From: Chloroflexota bacterium
GTDB taxonomy: Bacteria; Chloroflexota; DTOL01; JACQYG01
Assembly: GCA_016208345.1 (NCBI GenBank)
Contig: JACQYG010000200.1
Location: forward strand, 1-10,006
DNA: 10,006 nt
Direction of reading: 5' to 3'
In this document: in pieces, positions 1 through 6,587 of the stretch
How the letters are laid out: every line of letters starts with the position of its first letter
Position numbering within the stretch: position 1 is the stretch's first letter
The notes under the pieces: model-generated
Told to the model about the DNA's origin: nothing
Databases searched by the model: none
The model's input: the letters and a program-made list of their open reading frames with translations, nothing else
Made by a program: the position numbers and the translations under genes

Positions 1-116
1 GGGCCCAGGGCTCAGCCCCAGGCCCAACACACGAGCACGGGCACGGCTTTTTCGGCTCATTCTATCTTTGCCCTGACCTCGAGGCAAACTTTTTCCATCA
101 AGGCTGGAGATTTTGA
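1..116 (+). CDS. Possible 3' end of an upstream gene, product unknown
   Basis: A reading frame beginning at base 3 is open from the left edge and ends with TGA at 114-116. It would encode about 37 residues, His/Gly-rich in the middle (HEHGHG) followed by an aromatic-rich end that finishes GWRF. The stop codon overlaps one candidate TTG start of the next gene and lies 2 nt before the other, as expected for coupled genes in an operon. I do not recognise the tail. Other frames are also partly open here, and a short leftward frame starts at ATG 60, so the assignment is weak. It rests on the stop position and the absence of an obvious promoter for the next gene. Confidence 0.3.
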   Translation, partial: AQGSAPGPTHEHGHGFFGSFYLCPDLEANFFHQGWRF

Positions 117-118
117 GC

Positions 119-1018
119 TTGCGCACCGGCTTCTCAGGCTATGCCTATGTGGCCCTTTCCGCCCTCTGCTTCGGAACTCTCCCCATACTGGTTAAGATCG
201 CCTACGGCTTTTTCCCCAATCCCCTGGCCCTCCTGTCGCTCCGGCTTTTCGTGGCCTTTATCCTGATCTGGATGGTGGCGCTTACTGCCTGCCGTTCCTC
301 TTTGGCCGTTGGCTGGAGAGGTTTAGCCTACTTTGCCGTGGTGGGTTCGATGGGCCTGGGGTTCAATTCCATCGCCTATTTCTACGGCCTCAGGCTCGTC
401 CCCGCCTCGCTCATGGCAGTGCTGTTCTACACCTACCCGGTGCTGGTCAATCTCTTTTCGATCGTCTTTTGGCGAGAACAGTTGACGCGTCGACGCCTCT
501 TCACCTTGCTATCTAGCTTCACTGGCGTGCTCCTGGTGACCAAGACCTACGAATTATCGGCTTCCACAGTCAATTGGAAGGGGGTGGCCCTGAGCCTGAC
601 CGCCGGGACCATCTACGCCGCCTACACCCTGGCCGTGCAGAGGGGAGTCCACAAACATGACCCTTTGGTGGTGAATACCTATGTGATCACCTTTGGCTAT
701 CTGCCGATCCTGTTGCTCTCGCCACCCTTCGGGTGGTTGACCGGCGGCCTGGAGGAAAGGCTTTTTCTCCTGGTTCTAGCCATGGCCGTGGTGCCCACCG
801 TGGGCGCCATTCTCCTGTATCTGCAGGGGATTCGCTCCATCGGCGCCGCCCGGGCCTCATTGGTGGCCACACTGGAGCCCATGGCGTCCATAATTATGGC
901 CTATACCTTTCTGGGCGAGCGGTTGGAACCGGTGCAGTTAATCGGGGCAGGGTTCGTCCTGGTGGGGGTGATCGTGCTCAGCGCGGATGGAGGACAACTA
1001 CCATCAAGGTTGAGATAG
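119..1018 (+). CDS. EamA/DMT-superfamily transporter (RhaT/YdcZ-like permease)
   Basis: This is a roughly 299-residue inner-membrane protein with about ten hydrophobic segments, the usual size of the drug/metabolite transporter superfamily. It shows two EamA repeats at about residues 7-141 and 153-289. Each repeat ends in the characteristic pattern: YTYPVLVNLFSIVFWREQL in the first, and ATLEPMASIIMAYTFLGERL followed by a glycine-rich last helix in the second. Family members export or import amino acids, metabolites or drugs; the substrate cannot be read from sequence. Start choice: TTG at 119 lies 8 nt after GGAGA (106-110). The alternative TTG at 113 is only 2 nt from that site and would add two residues. 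An in-frame stop at 74-76 bounds any longer form. The gene converges on the winged-helix gene with 59 nt between stops. No strong intrinsic terminator is visible there. Confidence 0.9.
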   Translation: MRTGFSGYAYVALSALCFGTLPILVKIAYGFFPNPLALLSLRLFVAFILIWMVALTACRSSLAVGWRGLAYFAVVGSMGLGFNSIAYFYGLRLVPASLMAVLFYTYPVLVNLFSIVFWREQLTRRRLFTLLSSFTGVLLVTKTYELSASTVNWKGVALSLTAGTIYAAYTLAVQRGVHKHDPLVVNTYVITFGYLPILLLSPPFGWLTGGLEERLFLLVLAMAVVPTVGAILLYLQGIRSIGAARASLVATLEPMASIIMAYTFLGERLEPVQLIGAGFVLVGVIVLSADGGQLPSRLR

Positions 1019-1068
1019 GGAGGGGCCACCAACAGCGACCCCCCTGATGACTTTTAACCCGTTCTCCA

Positions 1069-1080
1069 TGACCGCGGTCA
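1069..1080. repeat. 12-bp perfect palindrome at the convergent gene ends
   Basis: TGACCGCGGTCA is a perfect palindrome lying between the convergent DMT transporter and winged-helix genes. It overlaps the stop codon of the latter (1078-1080). No T-run follows on either strand, so it is not a standard intrinsic terminator. It could be a protein-binding site or chance in GC-rich DNA. Confidence 0.35.
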
Positions 1081-1488
1081 GGTCGGTGGGGCCTCAAAGC
1101 GATAGCCCACACCGCGCACTGTTCGAAGATAGGCCGGGGAACTGGGATCGTCCTCGATCTTCTCGCGAATCCACCGGATGTGCACGTCTAACATCCGGGT
1201 GTCTCCCATGTAGTCGGTTTCCCAGATCTCTTTGATCAGGAACTTGCGAGACAACACTTCCCCGGAGTGGACCATTAGCGTGGACAGGAGCTGATATTCC
1301 TTGGAAGTCAACCTCAGGGGTTCTCCATCCCTGGCGATGATCTGTTGTTCCTGGTCCAGGGTCAACCGCCCGCACCTCAGGGGGTTATTGGGCACACCGG
1401 GCGGTTCTCTCAGGCGACCGGGGGTCTTGCGCTTCTTACCGGCTGCTGGACGTGTTGTTCCCATCGCTCCACCGCCGGTGACCGGCAT
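1078..1488 (-). CDS. Orphan OmpR/PhoB-type winged-helix DNA-binding protein without receiver domain
   Basis: This 136-residue cytoplasmic protein consists almost entirely of the Trans_reg_C (OmpR/PhoB) effector domain at about residues 37-131. The landmarks are LTSKEYQLLSTLM (first helices), GEVLSRKFLIKEIW, the recognition helix DTRMLDVHIRWIREKIE, and the wing YLRTVRGVGYRF. The N-terminal 35 residues are basic and Pro/Gly-rich, probably disordered. The phospho-acceptor receiver domain (about 120 residues) of normal response regulators is absent. Only 55 nt separate it from mutS2, so the domain has not simply been lost to a nearby frameshift. It should bind DNA but cannot be controlled by Asp phosphorylation itself. 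The ATG at 1488 has no Shine-Dalgarno and lies 11 nt from a perfect TATAAT, so translation may be leaderless. An alternative ATG at 1464 has GGTGGAG close upstream and would give 128 residues. Confidence 0.9.
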   Translation of the reverse strand: MPVTGGGAMGTTRPAAGKKRKTPGRLREPPGVPNNPLRCGRLTLDQEQQIIARDGEPLRLTSKEYQLLSTLMVHSGEVLSRKFLIKEIWETDYMGDTRMLDVHIRWIREKIEDDPSSPAYLRTVRGVGYRFEAPPT

Positions 1489-1499
1489 TAATAAAATAT

Positions 1500-1528
1500 A
1501 TTATAATCTATTGTCTTCGGCAAAACAA
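1500..1528 (-). promoter_or_regulatory. Sigma-70-like promoter for the winged-helix gene
   Basis: On the minus strand, -35 TTGTTT (1528-1523) is followed by a 17-nt spacer and a perfect -10 TATAAT (1505-1500). Transcription would start near 1493, about 5 nt before the ATG at 1488, giving a nearly leaderless mRNA. The region is markedly AT-rich against its GC-rich surroundings. The -35 matches consensus only in TTG. The exact spacer and perfect -10 are the main support. Confidence 0.7.
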
Positions 1529-1531
1529 TAG
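1508..1531. repeat. Perfect 7-bp inverted repeat over the promoter (candidate operator or weak mutS2 terminator)
   Basis: CTATTGT (1508-1514) and ACAATAG (1525-1531) are exact inverted arms separated by 10 nt. They cover the spacer and -35 of the winged-helix promoter, the position of a repressor operator. The same element begins 13 nt downstream of the mutS2 stop, so in RNA it could form an AT-rich hairpin followed by an A/U-rich stretch. That would be a weak terminator. Operator and terminator roles are not mutually exclusive. Confidence 0.5.
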
Positions 1532-1543
1532 CCAAAAAGTACC

Positions 1544-3949
1544 TCATTCACTCAACACAACCACGGTAACGCCCTCTCCGCCTTGCCTTGGTTCGGCGTC
1601 CTGGAAAGACTTGACCAGGGGATGGTTTCCCAAGAGCTCCCTCACCGCCTGACGCAGCGCGCCAGTACCTTTGCCGTGGATGATCCGGACGTAGGGCAGG
1701 CCGGCCAGGTAAGCGTCATTCAGGTGTCTATCCAGGGCCAGCGCTATCTCCTCGGCCCGCCATCCCCGCAGGTCCAGGTCCGGGGGTGGAGCAACCGGGG
1801 CCTCCCGGGTTGCTGGAGCTGGCGTAGGGATCCTCTCCCCAACCGCCGGTTGTTCGGTAGGCTCCAGGTCCGACACCGCCGTCTTTAGTTTGAAGGTGCC
1901 GAGCTGGACGTCGGCCTCTTCTGGTTCTCCGCCAATGGCCAGCACCCGGCCCACCTGCCCCAGGCTTTTAACCAATACCGCATCGCCCGGCCTGATCCTG
2001 CTGGGCTCGGCAGGAGCCGCTCGGTCGATTGCCTTCGCCTTCAGCTCTTGCTCCAGTTGGCTGAGCTCCCGGAGCCGCGCGTCCAGCCCCTCTCGGGCAG
2101 AGGGACCCGCTTCGACCTCGGCGGCCAGACGCCTGAGCCGCTGGCGAAAGGCCTGGAGCTCCGCCAGGGCCTGATCCCTGGCGCTCTCCAGGATCTCATC
2201 CCTGGCGCTTTCCAGTTGGGCCAATTTTTGTTCCCAGAGGGCTTTTATGGACTCCGTTTCGCCCAGGGCCCCTTGCGCCGCCTGGCGGTCCTGGGCAGCC
2301 TGATCCCGCTCCCTACGGATCTCGGCCAGGAGGCCTTCCACCTGAACCTGGCTGGGCGACAAGAGACCCTGGGCCCTGGCCACGATGTCCGGATCGAGCC
2401 CCAGCCTGGTGGCAATGCTCAAGGCATTGCTCTGGCCAGGTAAGCCAAGGCGCAAACGATAGGTGGGGGAGAGCGTTTCCACATCGAATTCCACCGAGGC
2501 GTTCTCCGCCAGGGGGTTCAAATAGGCAAAGGCCTTCAGCTCAGGGTAGTGGGTGGCGACCATGGTCATGGCGCGCCGTTCCAGCAAGGAGCCCAGCATA
2601 GCCTGGGCCAGGGCTGAGCCCTCGGCGGGGTCGGTGCCGGCGCCCAGCTCGTCCAGCAGCACCAGGGATCCTCCGTCGGCCTTGGCCAGGATCTCCACGA
2701 TGTTGGTCAGGTGCGCCGAAAAGGTGGACAGGCTTTGTTCGATGCTCTGTTCGTCGCCGATATCGGCGTAGATGCCCCGAAAGACGGGGAGTTGGGATCC
2801 TTCATCGGCCGGGATGTGCAGGCCGGCCTGGCACATCAGGGCCAGAAGGCCCACTGTTTTGAGGGCCACCGTCTTTCCGCCGGTGTTCGGGCCGGTGATC
2901 ACTAGGCCCAGGAAATCCCGCCCAAGGTGCAGGCTTATGGGCACCACCTCTCCAGCGAGCAATGGATGCCGGGCGTTCTTAAGGATCAAGGGAAAGCCGT
3001 GGCTGGTCTTAGAAGGGCCTGGCGTCGCCTTCTCCGCCCTGGCGGGGCTCTCTTCCCCCTCCCTGATCCCAAGCTTTGGCTCTATCCCCCGCAACTGGCC
3101 GCTGTAACGGGCCTTTGCCAGGGCCAGGTCGAACTCCGCCAGGGCGACCACGGTGGCCAGGAGGGGCTCCGAGTGGTCGGCGGCCAGAGCCGACAACCGA
3201 CGCAGGATCCGGGCTAGCTCCTCCCTCTCCTCCAGTTGTAGCTGGCGCCAACGGTTGTTGAGATCGAGGGTGGCCAGGGGCTCCATGAACAGGGTGGCGC
3301 CGCTGGCGGACTGGTCGTGCACTATGCCCCGAAAATGCCCCTTGAACTCGGCCTTGATGGGGATCACGTACCGGTCGCCCCGCAAGGTGACGATGGTTTC
3401 CTGGAGCACATGAGCCAGGTCGGGGGAGGTCACCATTTCGTTGAGCTTGTCCAGAAGCCGGGCATGGGTGGTGCGTAGCTCGCGGCGGAGGCGACCCAGG
3501 GCGGGGCTGGCCTCGTCCACCACCTCGCCGCGGTCGTTGATGCAGCGAGCGACCTCCTTTTCCAGCCTGGGACATGGCATAAACCGGGAGACGATGTCTG
3601 TCAGCACCGGCAGATGGGCACGATGTTTTCCCAGGATAGTGCACAGCGATCGGCCACTTTGCAATGTCCCCAGGATGTCGAGGAAGTCCTGAGGTTCCAA
3701 GGTGGACCCGATGGTGGCAGCCCTGACCTTCTCGCGGATATCCCTGGCCCCACCTATGGAGGCCGAGGGGTTCAGCTCCAGGAGACGGACTGCCTCGCTG
3801 GTGCCACGCAGCCGTCGCTGGACCAGTTCAAGGTCCCGGCTGGGCTCCAGCGTCAGGGCAAGCTCGCGGCTGGGTGGAAAGGCGGTCAAAGCGGCCAGGG
3901 CCTGGCGGACTTTGCCAAATTCCAGTACTTGAAGGGTTTTTGGATTCAA
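1544..3949 (-). CDS. mutS2: MutS2 family ATPase with C-terminal Smr domain
   Basis: This 801-residue cytoplasmic protein has full MutS2 architecture. It has an N-terminal MutS-like clamp/lever region (1-300) opening with the family-typical MNPKTLQVLEF, then an ABC-type ATPase. The ATPase shows Walker A GPNTGGKT (353-360), signature region STFSAHL (408-414), Walker B LVLLDELGAGTDP (429-441) and the H-loop ATHYPELK (465-472). A coiled coil (about 540-645), a KOW-like segment (about 653-696) and a Pro-rich linker follow. The C-terminal Smr domain (about 724-801) has DLRGW and HGKGTGALR, so the nuclease-type motif is intact. Family members suppress homologous recombination and/or bind collided ribosomes for rescue; they are not in mismatch repair. 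The start is TTG at 3949, chosen because the N-terminus matches the family. It has no clear Shine-Dalgarno and lies 3 nt after the cvpA stop, so translational coupling is likely. All key residues are present. Confidence 0.96.
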   Translation of the reverse strand: MNPKTLQVLEFGKVRQALAALTAFPPSRELALTLEPSRDLELVQRRLRGTSEAVRLLELNPSASIGGARDIREKVRAATIGSTLEPQDFLDILGTLQSGRSLCTILGKHRAHLPVLTDIVSRFMPCPRLEKEVARCINDRGEVVDEASPALGRLRRELRTTHARLLDKLNEMVTSPDLAHVLQETIVTLRGDRYVIPIKAEFKGHFRGIVHDQSASGATLFMEPLATLDLNNRWRQLQLEEREELARILRRLSALAADHSEPLLATVVALAEFDLALAKARYSGQLRGIEPKLGIREGEESPARAEKATPGPSKTSHGFPLILKNARHPLLAGEVVPISLHLGRDFLGLVITGPNTGGKTVALKTVGLLALMCQAGLHIPADEGSQLPVFRGIYADIGDEQSIEQSLSTFSAHLTNIVEILAKADGGSLVLLDELGAGTDPAEGSALAQAMLGSLLERRAMTMVATHYPELKAFAYLNPLAENASVEFDVETLSPTYRLRLGLPGQSNALSIATRLGLDPDIVARAQGLLSPSQVQVEGLLAEIRRERDQAAQDRQAAQGALGETESIKALWEQKLAQLESARDEILESARDQALAELQAFRQRLRRLAAEVEAGPSAREGLDARLRELSQLEQELKAKAIDRAAPAEPSRIRPGDAVLVKSLGQVGRVLAIGGEPEEADVQLGTFKLKTAVSDLEPTEQPAVGERIPTPAPATREAPVAPPPDLDLRGWRAEEIALALDRHLNDAYLAGLPYVRIIHGKGTGALRQAVRELLGNHPLVKSFQDAEPRQGGEGVTVVVLSE
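2174..2215. repeat. 24-bp-period tandem duplication inside the mutS2 coiled coil
   Basis: Two copies of an 18-base unit (2174-2191 and 2198-2215) match at 17 of 18 positions at a period of exactly 24 nt. They encode two successive octapeptides, LESARDEI and LESARDQA (about residues 579-594). The near-identical DNA implies a recent in-frame duplication, lengthening the coiled coil by eight residues. Confidence 0.75.
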
Positions 3950-3952
3950 CGG

Positions 3953-4510
3953 TCACATCATGAAGAAGACAGGGAGGCCGGCGGGGACCCAGATCCGGAT
4001 TAACTGGTAGAAGCTGGGCAGCATGGCCAGCAGGCTCTGGGCCAAGGTGGAATCTTGAAGGGTGATGAGCCAGGCAAGACGCGTGGACTCATACTCGGTC
4101 CAGGGCACCTGCAGGATGAAGCGCAAGAGCAGCAGGCCCACCGCCATGGCGAAGCTGGTGATCGCCAGGCTCACGGCACCCCCCAATAGTTCATCCATGA
4201 TCCCCAGTATCCTGAGCCTGGTCTGGCCGAACAGGTCGCTGGCCAACCAACCGATGGCTACCAGGGCGGCCAGGAACACCAAGAGGAAGGCAATGGTCTG
4301 CAAGGCCGCGGGCAAGGCCTGTGGGAAGAATTGGCCCAGCCATCGGGTCACGACCAGGTGGTACTGGGTGGCCAGGACCAGGCTGATATAGAAGGTCAGC
4401 AAGCCCAAAAGCTGGCGCACCAGCCCCTGAAAGAAACCGACGGCCACCCCCAGGAAGAGAAGCGCCACGATCAAGACGTCAAGCCAGTTGAGGCTCACCA
4501 GGAAGGACAT
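3953..4510 (-). CDS. CvpA family membrane protein
   Basis: This 185-residue inner-membrane protein has four predicted transmembrane segments at about residues 9-27, 33-50, 66-90 and 107-130. The N-terminus NWLDVLIVALLFLGVAVGFF, leading into a GLVRQLLGLL segment, is typical of CvpA (colicin V production) proteins. Homologues affect envelope homeostasis and colicin V export in Escherichia coli, but the molecular activity is not established. Length is normal for the family. The ATG at 4510 follows a G-rich site (GAGGGGG) at about 6 nt. It lies 34 nt downstream of dtd and 3 nt upstream of mutS2. A cvpA-mutS2 pairing recurs in bacteria, from memory of genome neighbourhoods. The protein ends in FFMM just before the mutS2 TTG. 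Confidence 0.88.
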   Translation of the reverse strand: MSFLVSLNWLDVLIVALLFLGVAVGFFQGLVRQLLGLLTFYISLVLATQYHLVVTRWLGQFFPQALPAALQTIAFLLVFLAALVAIGWLASDLFGQTRLRILGIMDELLGGAVSLAITSFAMAVGLLLLRFILQVPWTEYESTRLAWLITLQDSTLAQSLLAMLPSFYQLIRIWVPAGLPVFFMM

Positions 4511-4544
4511 TCGCAGCCCCCTCTGTGATCTCGGGCGCCTGTTT

Positions 4545-5066
4545 TCAGGATGGTCTTTTGCCCGAAGCCCGTGGCCGGCCCGGGTGGAGCCAGTGGGCCA
4601 CCGGTGCTCTTCTGCTCTGTCTCCACAACTCAGAGTCCAATACCAGGGTTACCGGCCCTTCGTTGTGTATCTCCACCGACATCGTGGCCTGAAACCTTCC
4701 GGTGGCTACGGTGAGCCCTTTTCCCCGCAGGCACTCCACGAAGTGTTCTACCAAGGGGGCGGCCTCCTCCGGCGAGGCCGCTTGGGCGAAGCTGGGCCGG
4801 CGTCCTCGGCGGCAGTCGGCGTACAGGGTGAACTGTGACACCACCAGCATCTGGGCTCCCACGTCCTGGGCAGAGAGGTTAAAACGACCGTGGGCATCGG
4901 AAAAGATGCGCAGGTCCGCTATCTTCTGGGCCAGGGTCTCAGCCTCGCGGGCGCCGTCGCCCTGACCGATGCCCAGGAAGACGACCAGCCCAGGGCCAAT
5001 GGCGCCCAGGCTTGTGCCGTTGGCCTTCACCGAGGCGCTGGAAACGCGCTGGATCACCGCCCGCAT
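4545..5066 (-). CDS. dtd: D-aminoacyl-tRNA deacylase (D-Tyr-tRNA deacylase)
   Basis: This cytoplasmic enzyme hydrolyses D-aminoacyl-tRNA (and Gly-tRNA-Ala in the family), recycling tRNA and keeping D-amino acids out of proteins. The N-terminus [17 protein letters not shown] is textbook for the family. The active-site motifs are visible: SQFTLYAD (77-84) followed by RRGRRPSF, and the Gly-cisPro element NEGPVT (135-140). The protein is 173 residues, against about 145-150 for typical family members. The excess is a basic, Pro/Arg-rich C-terminal tail after residue 146 ([15 protein letters not shown]). The ATG at 5066 has no good Shine-Dalgarno and lies 18 nt after the fmdB stop, so it may depend on coupling. 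It sits in the fmdB-dtd-cvpA-mutS2 cluster. Confidence 0.95.
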   Translation of the reverse strand: MRAVIQRVSSASVKANGTSLGAIGPGLVVFLGIGQGDGAREAETLAQKIADLRIFSDAHGRFNLSAQDVGAQMLVVSQFTLYADCRRGRRPSFAQAASPEEAAPLVEHFVECLRGKGLTVATGRFQATMSVEIHNEGPVTLVLDSELWRQSRRAPVAHWLHPGRPRASGKRPS

Positions 5067-5084
5067 GGTGAACGGGAGAAGGCG

Positions 5085-5372
5085 TTACTTCTCCTCTTTT
5101 CCCCCTTCGGCTGTGCTGGTCGTGCCTTTGGCTTTTGTTGCCGGCCTCTTCCCGGCCCCTTCGGCGGAGGGGCCCTCAACCAGGCTGTCCTTGGGCCGGT
5201 TGTAGTCGGTGGAATAGAACCCGGAGCCCTTGAATACGATGCCCACCGGGTGTAGCACCTTGCGCACCTGATTGCCGCACTCAGGGCAGTACCTCAGCGG
5301 CTGGTCGTGAACCCTCTGTTTCTTCTCAAACCTGATCCCGCAGGTCTGGCATTCGTATTCGTAGATGGGCAT
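5085..5372 (-). CDS. FmdB-family zinc-ribbon protein
   Basis: This is a 95-residue small cytoplasmic protein. The start is ATG 5372 because the family begins MPIYEYEC. An in-frame TTG at 5396 would add eight residues but lacks support. The zinc ribbon uses C8-x2-C11 and C29-x2-C32, within CQTCG and CPECG. It is followed by the conserved KGSGFYSTDY segment (about residues 49-58). The tail from about residue 62 is low-complexity, Lys/Gly/Thr-rich and ends in KEEK, probably disordered. The family name comes from a regulator linked to formamidase genes. Most members are uncharacterised, and no role should be read from the name. A GGAGG lies 12 nt upstream of the ATG, rather far. A strong promoter lies just upstream, inside the end of the DUF362 gene. 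Confidence 0.92.
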   Translation of the reverse strand: MPIYEYECQTCGIRFEKKQRVHDQPLRYCPECGNQVRKVLHPVGIVFKGSGFYSTDYNRPKDSLVEGPSAEGAGKRPATKAKGTTSTAEGGKEEK

Positions 5373-5411
5373 AGACGTGACAATCCTCCAGGCCAAGCAG
5401 ATAACCGGATT

Positions 5412-5440
5412 ATTTTACACGTTTTCGCCCGGGTTGGCAA
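5412..5440 (-). promoter_or_regulatory. Internal promoter for the fmdB-dtd-cvpA-mutS2 cluster
   Basis: On the minus strand, -35 TTGCCA (5440-5435, 5 of 6 consensus) is followed by a 17-nt spacer and -10 TAAAAT (5417-5412, 5 of 6). The -10 includes the stop codon of the DUF362 gene. The predicted start is near 5405, giving a leader of about 33 nt that contains GGAGG at 5389-5385. This is the best-matching promoter in the window. It implies the housekeeping genes can be transcribed independently of manC and the DUF362 gene. Confidence 0.72.
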
Positions 5441-6581
5441 GGCGTTTCGGCCGGCTAAGCCATATCCTTCGGGCGATGATGAGCCCCAGGCCAGCCAGGA
5501 TCCCGGCGGCCGGGACGTACACGTAGCCCCGGTAGACGCCCAGGTCTGGCGTGCCGATGGCGGTGGTTGTCCCCGGGGGAGCGGCCAGACCTTCATCGCC
5601 CGGGGATGGCGCCTTTCCTGCCGGCGGTGAGGTCACCGGTGGCGGTGCAACCTCCTGAGCATTTACCAGCATGATCTGGAGTTTGTTGATGTCGATCTCG
5701 CCAACCCTTAACTGATAGGCCTTCAGGATATGGGAGACGTTTTTGCCCTCGAGGACCTTGGGGAAGAGAGTGGCGGCGTAGGAGTCGGCCGCCACCGGGT
5801 CGGTGCTGGCGATGACCTTGTTGGCCTGGGCAACGGGGGCCGTCCCGCTGCGGTTCTCCGGCCCTCCGTCCATAAGGATCCTTACGGCGTCGATCAGAAT
5901 CAGGTTGGGCCTCACCACCCGGCTCAACTCGGCGATGAGCCCGCTCAGGTCGCGGGCGTGAAAGGCGCCCCGGTCGCGGATGACACCCATCAGGTTCTTC
6001 ATGCTGAGCGTGAGCCGGGTAGAGCTGTGGTGCTTGGCAATAGGAACGTTGATCAAGACGTCGGCCTCTTTGACCTCCTTCAAGACCTGAACGGACCTCA
6101 GGGGCACCCCGGGCTCAAGGTTGGTCTCCTGGTATTGGCTGGCCTCCTCCTGATAGCCGCGGATCTCGCCTCCGGCCGCCAGCACGGCGGCCCGCATCTC
6201 GGTCTCCCTGAGGCAGGCCTCCAGGCCATCTATGACGTGATCCAAGACCACTGTCCTCCGGGCGCCAGCCTGCTTGCAGAGCTGTACCAGCGCCGCTACC
6301 ACCTCCGGGTTGGTGGAGGTGGCCAGTTTGGGCGGGTTGGCCCAGGAGAAGTTGGCCTTGATGACCACCTTCTGGCCCGGCTTCACAAAGCGCTCGATGC
6401 CTCCCAGGGCCTGCACGGCGGCCCGGGTCATCTCCGCGGGGGAGCCCTGCTGCGCTACGACCAGGTCCGGATAGGACGGCCCGGCCCACAGGGCCCGGGT
6501 GCCGCGAAGCCACCCGGCGCCGTAGAGGGACCCACCAGCATAGGAGACCATCTTCAAGAAATCTCGGCGTGTCAGTTCCAT
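5415..6581 (-). CDS. DUF362 protein with Tat signal and C-terminal membrane anchor
   Basis: A 388-residue protein. It opens with a twin-arginine motif, TRRDFLKM (residues 4-11), and a short Gly/Ala-rich hydrophobic stretch, predicting export of a folded protein. The DUF362 domain spans about residues 38-305, with KVVIKANFSW, an IAKHHSSTRLTLSMKNLMG core and DGGPE. A Pro/Gly-rich linker (about 310-345), one transmembrane helix (about 353-371) and a basic tail (RRIWLSRPKR) follow, so the domain should sit outside the membrane. Only two cysteines are present and no ferredoxin-type Cys motif, unlike DUF362 proteins fused to 4Fe-4S domains. No function is assigned here. A stop codon directly precedes ATG 6581, so the start cannot be further upstream. 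No Shine-Dalgarno is visible. Confidence 0.88.
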   Translation of the reverse strand: MELTRRDFLKMVSYAGGSLYGAGWLRGTRALWAGPSYPDLVVAQQGSPAEMTRAAVQALGGIERFVKPGQKVVIKANFSWANPPKLATSTNPEVVAALVQLCKQAGARRTVVLDHVIDGLEACLRETEMRAAVLAAGGEIRGYQEEASQYQETNLEPGVPLRSVQVLKEVKEADVLINVPIAKHHSSTRLTLSMKNLMGVIRDRGAFHARDLSGLIAELSRVVRPNLILIDAVRILMDGGPENRSGTAPVAQANKVIASTDPVAADSYAATLFPKVLEGKNVSHILKAYQLRVGEIDINKLQIMLVNAQEVAPPPVTSPPAGKAPSPGDEGLAAPPGTTTAIGTPDLGVYRGYVYVPAAGILAGLGLIIARRIWLSRPKRLANPGENV

Positions 6582-6587
6582 TTACTC

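Noticed and set aside
1..60. Leftward ATG at 60 opening a 20-codon frame to the window edge (MSRKSRARAR...)
   Set aside because: It could be the start of a divergent gene, but the SD-like AGGG is 10 nt away, no promoter is clear, and the sequence is too short and low-complexity to support a call.
1016..1058. G-run and C-run after the DMT transporter as a terminator
   Set aside because: The GGGG/CCCC pairing is short and imperfect with a long loop, and the following bases are not a T-run.
1544..1560. MutS2 as a mismatch-repair protein
   Set aside because: The N-terminal mismatch-recognition domain of MutS is absent and an Smr domain is present, which defines MutS2.
3009..3644. 211-codon - strand frame inside mutS2
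   Set aside because: It is an alternative frame within conserved MutS2 coding sequence, rich in Pro, Gly, Arg and His with no domain.
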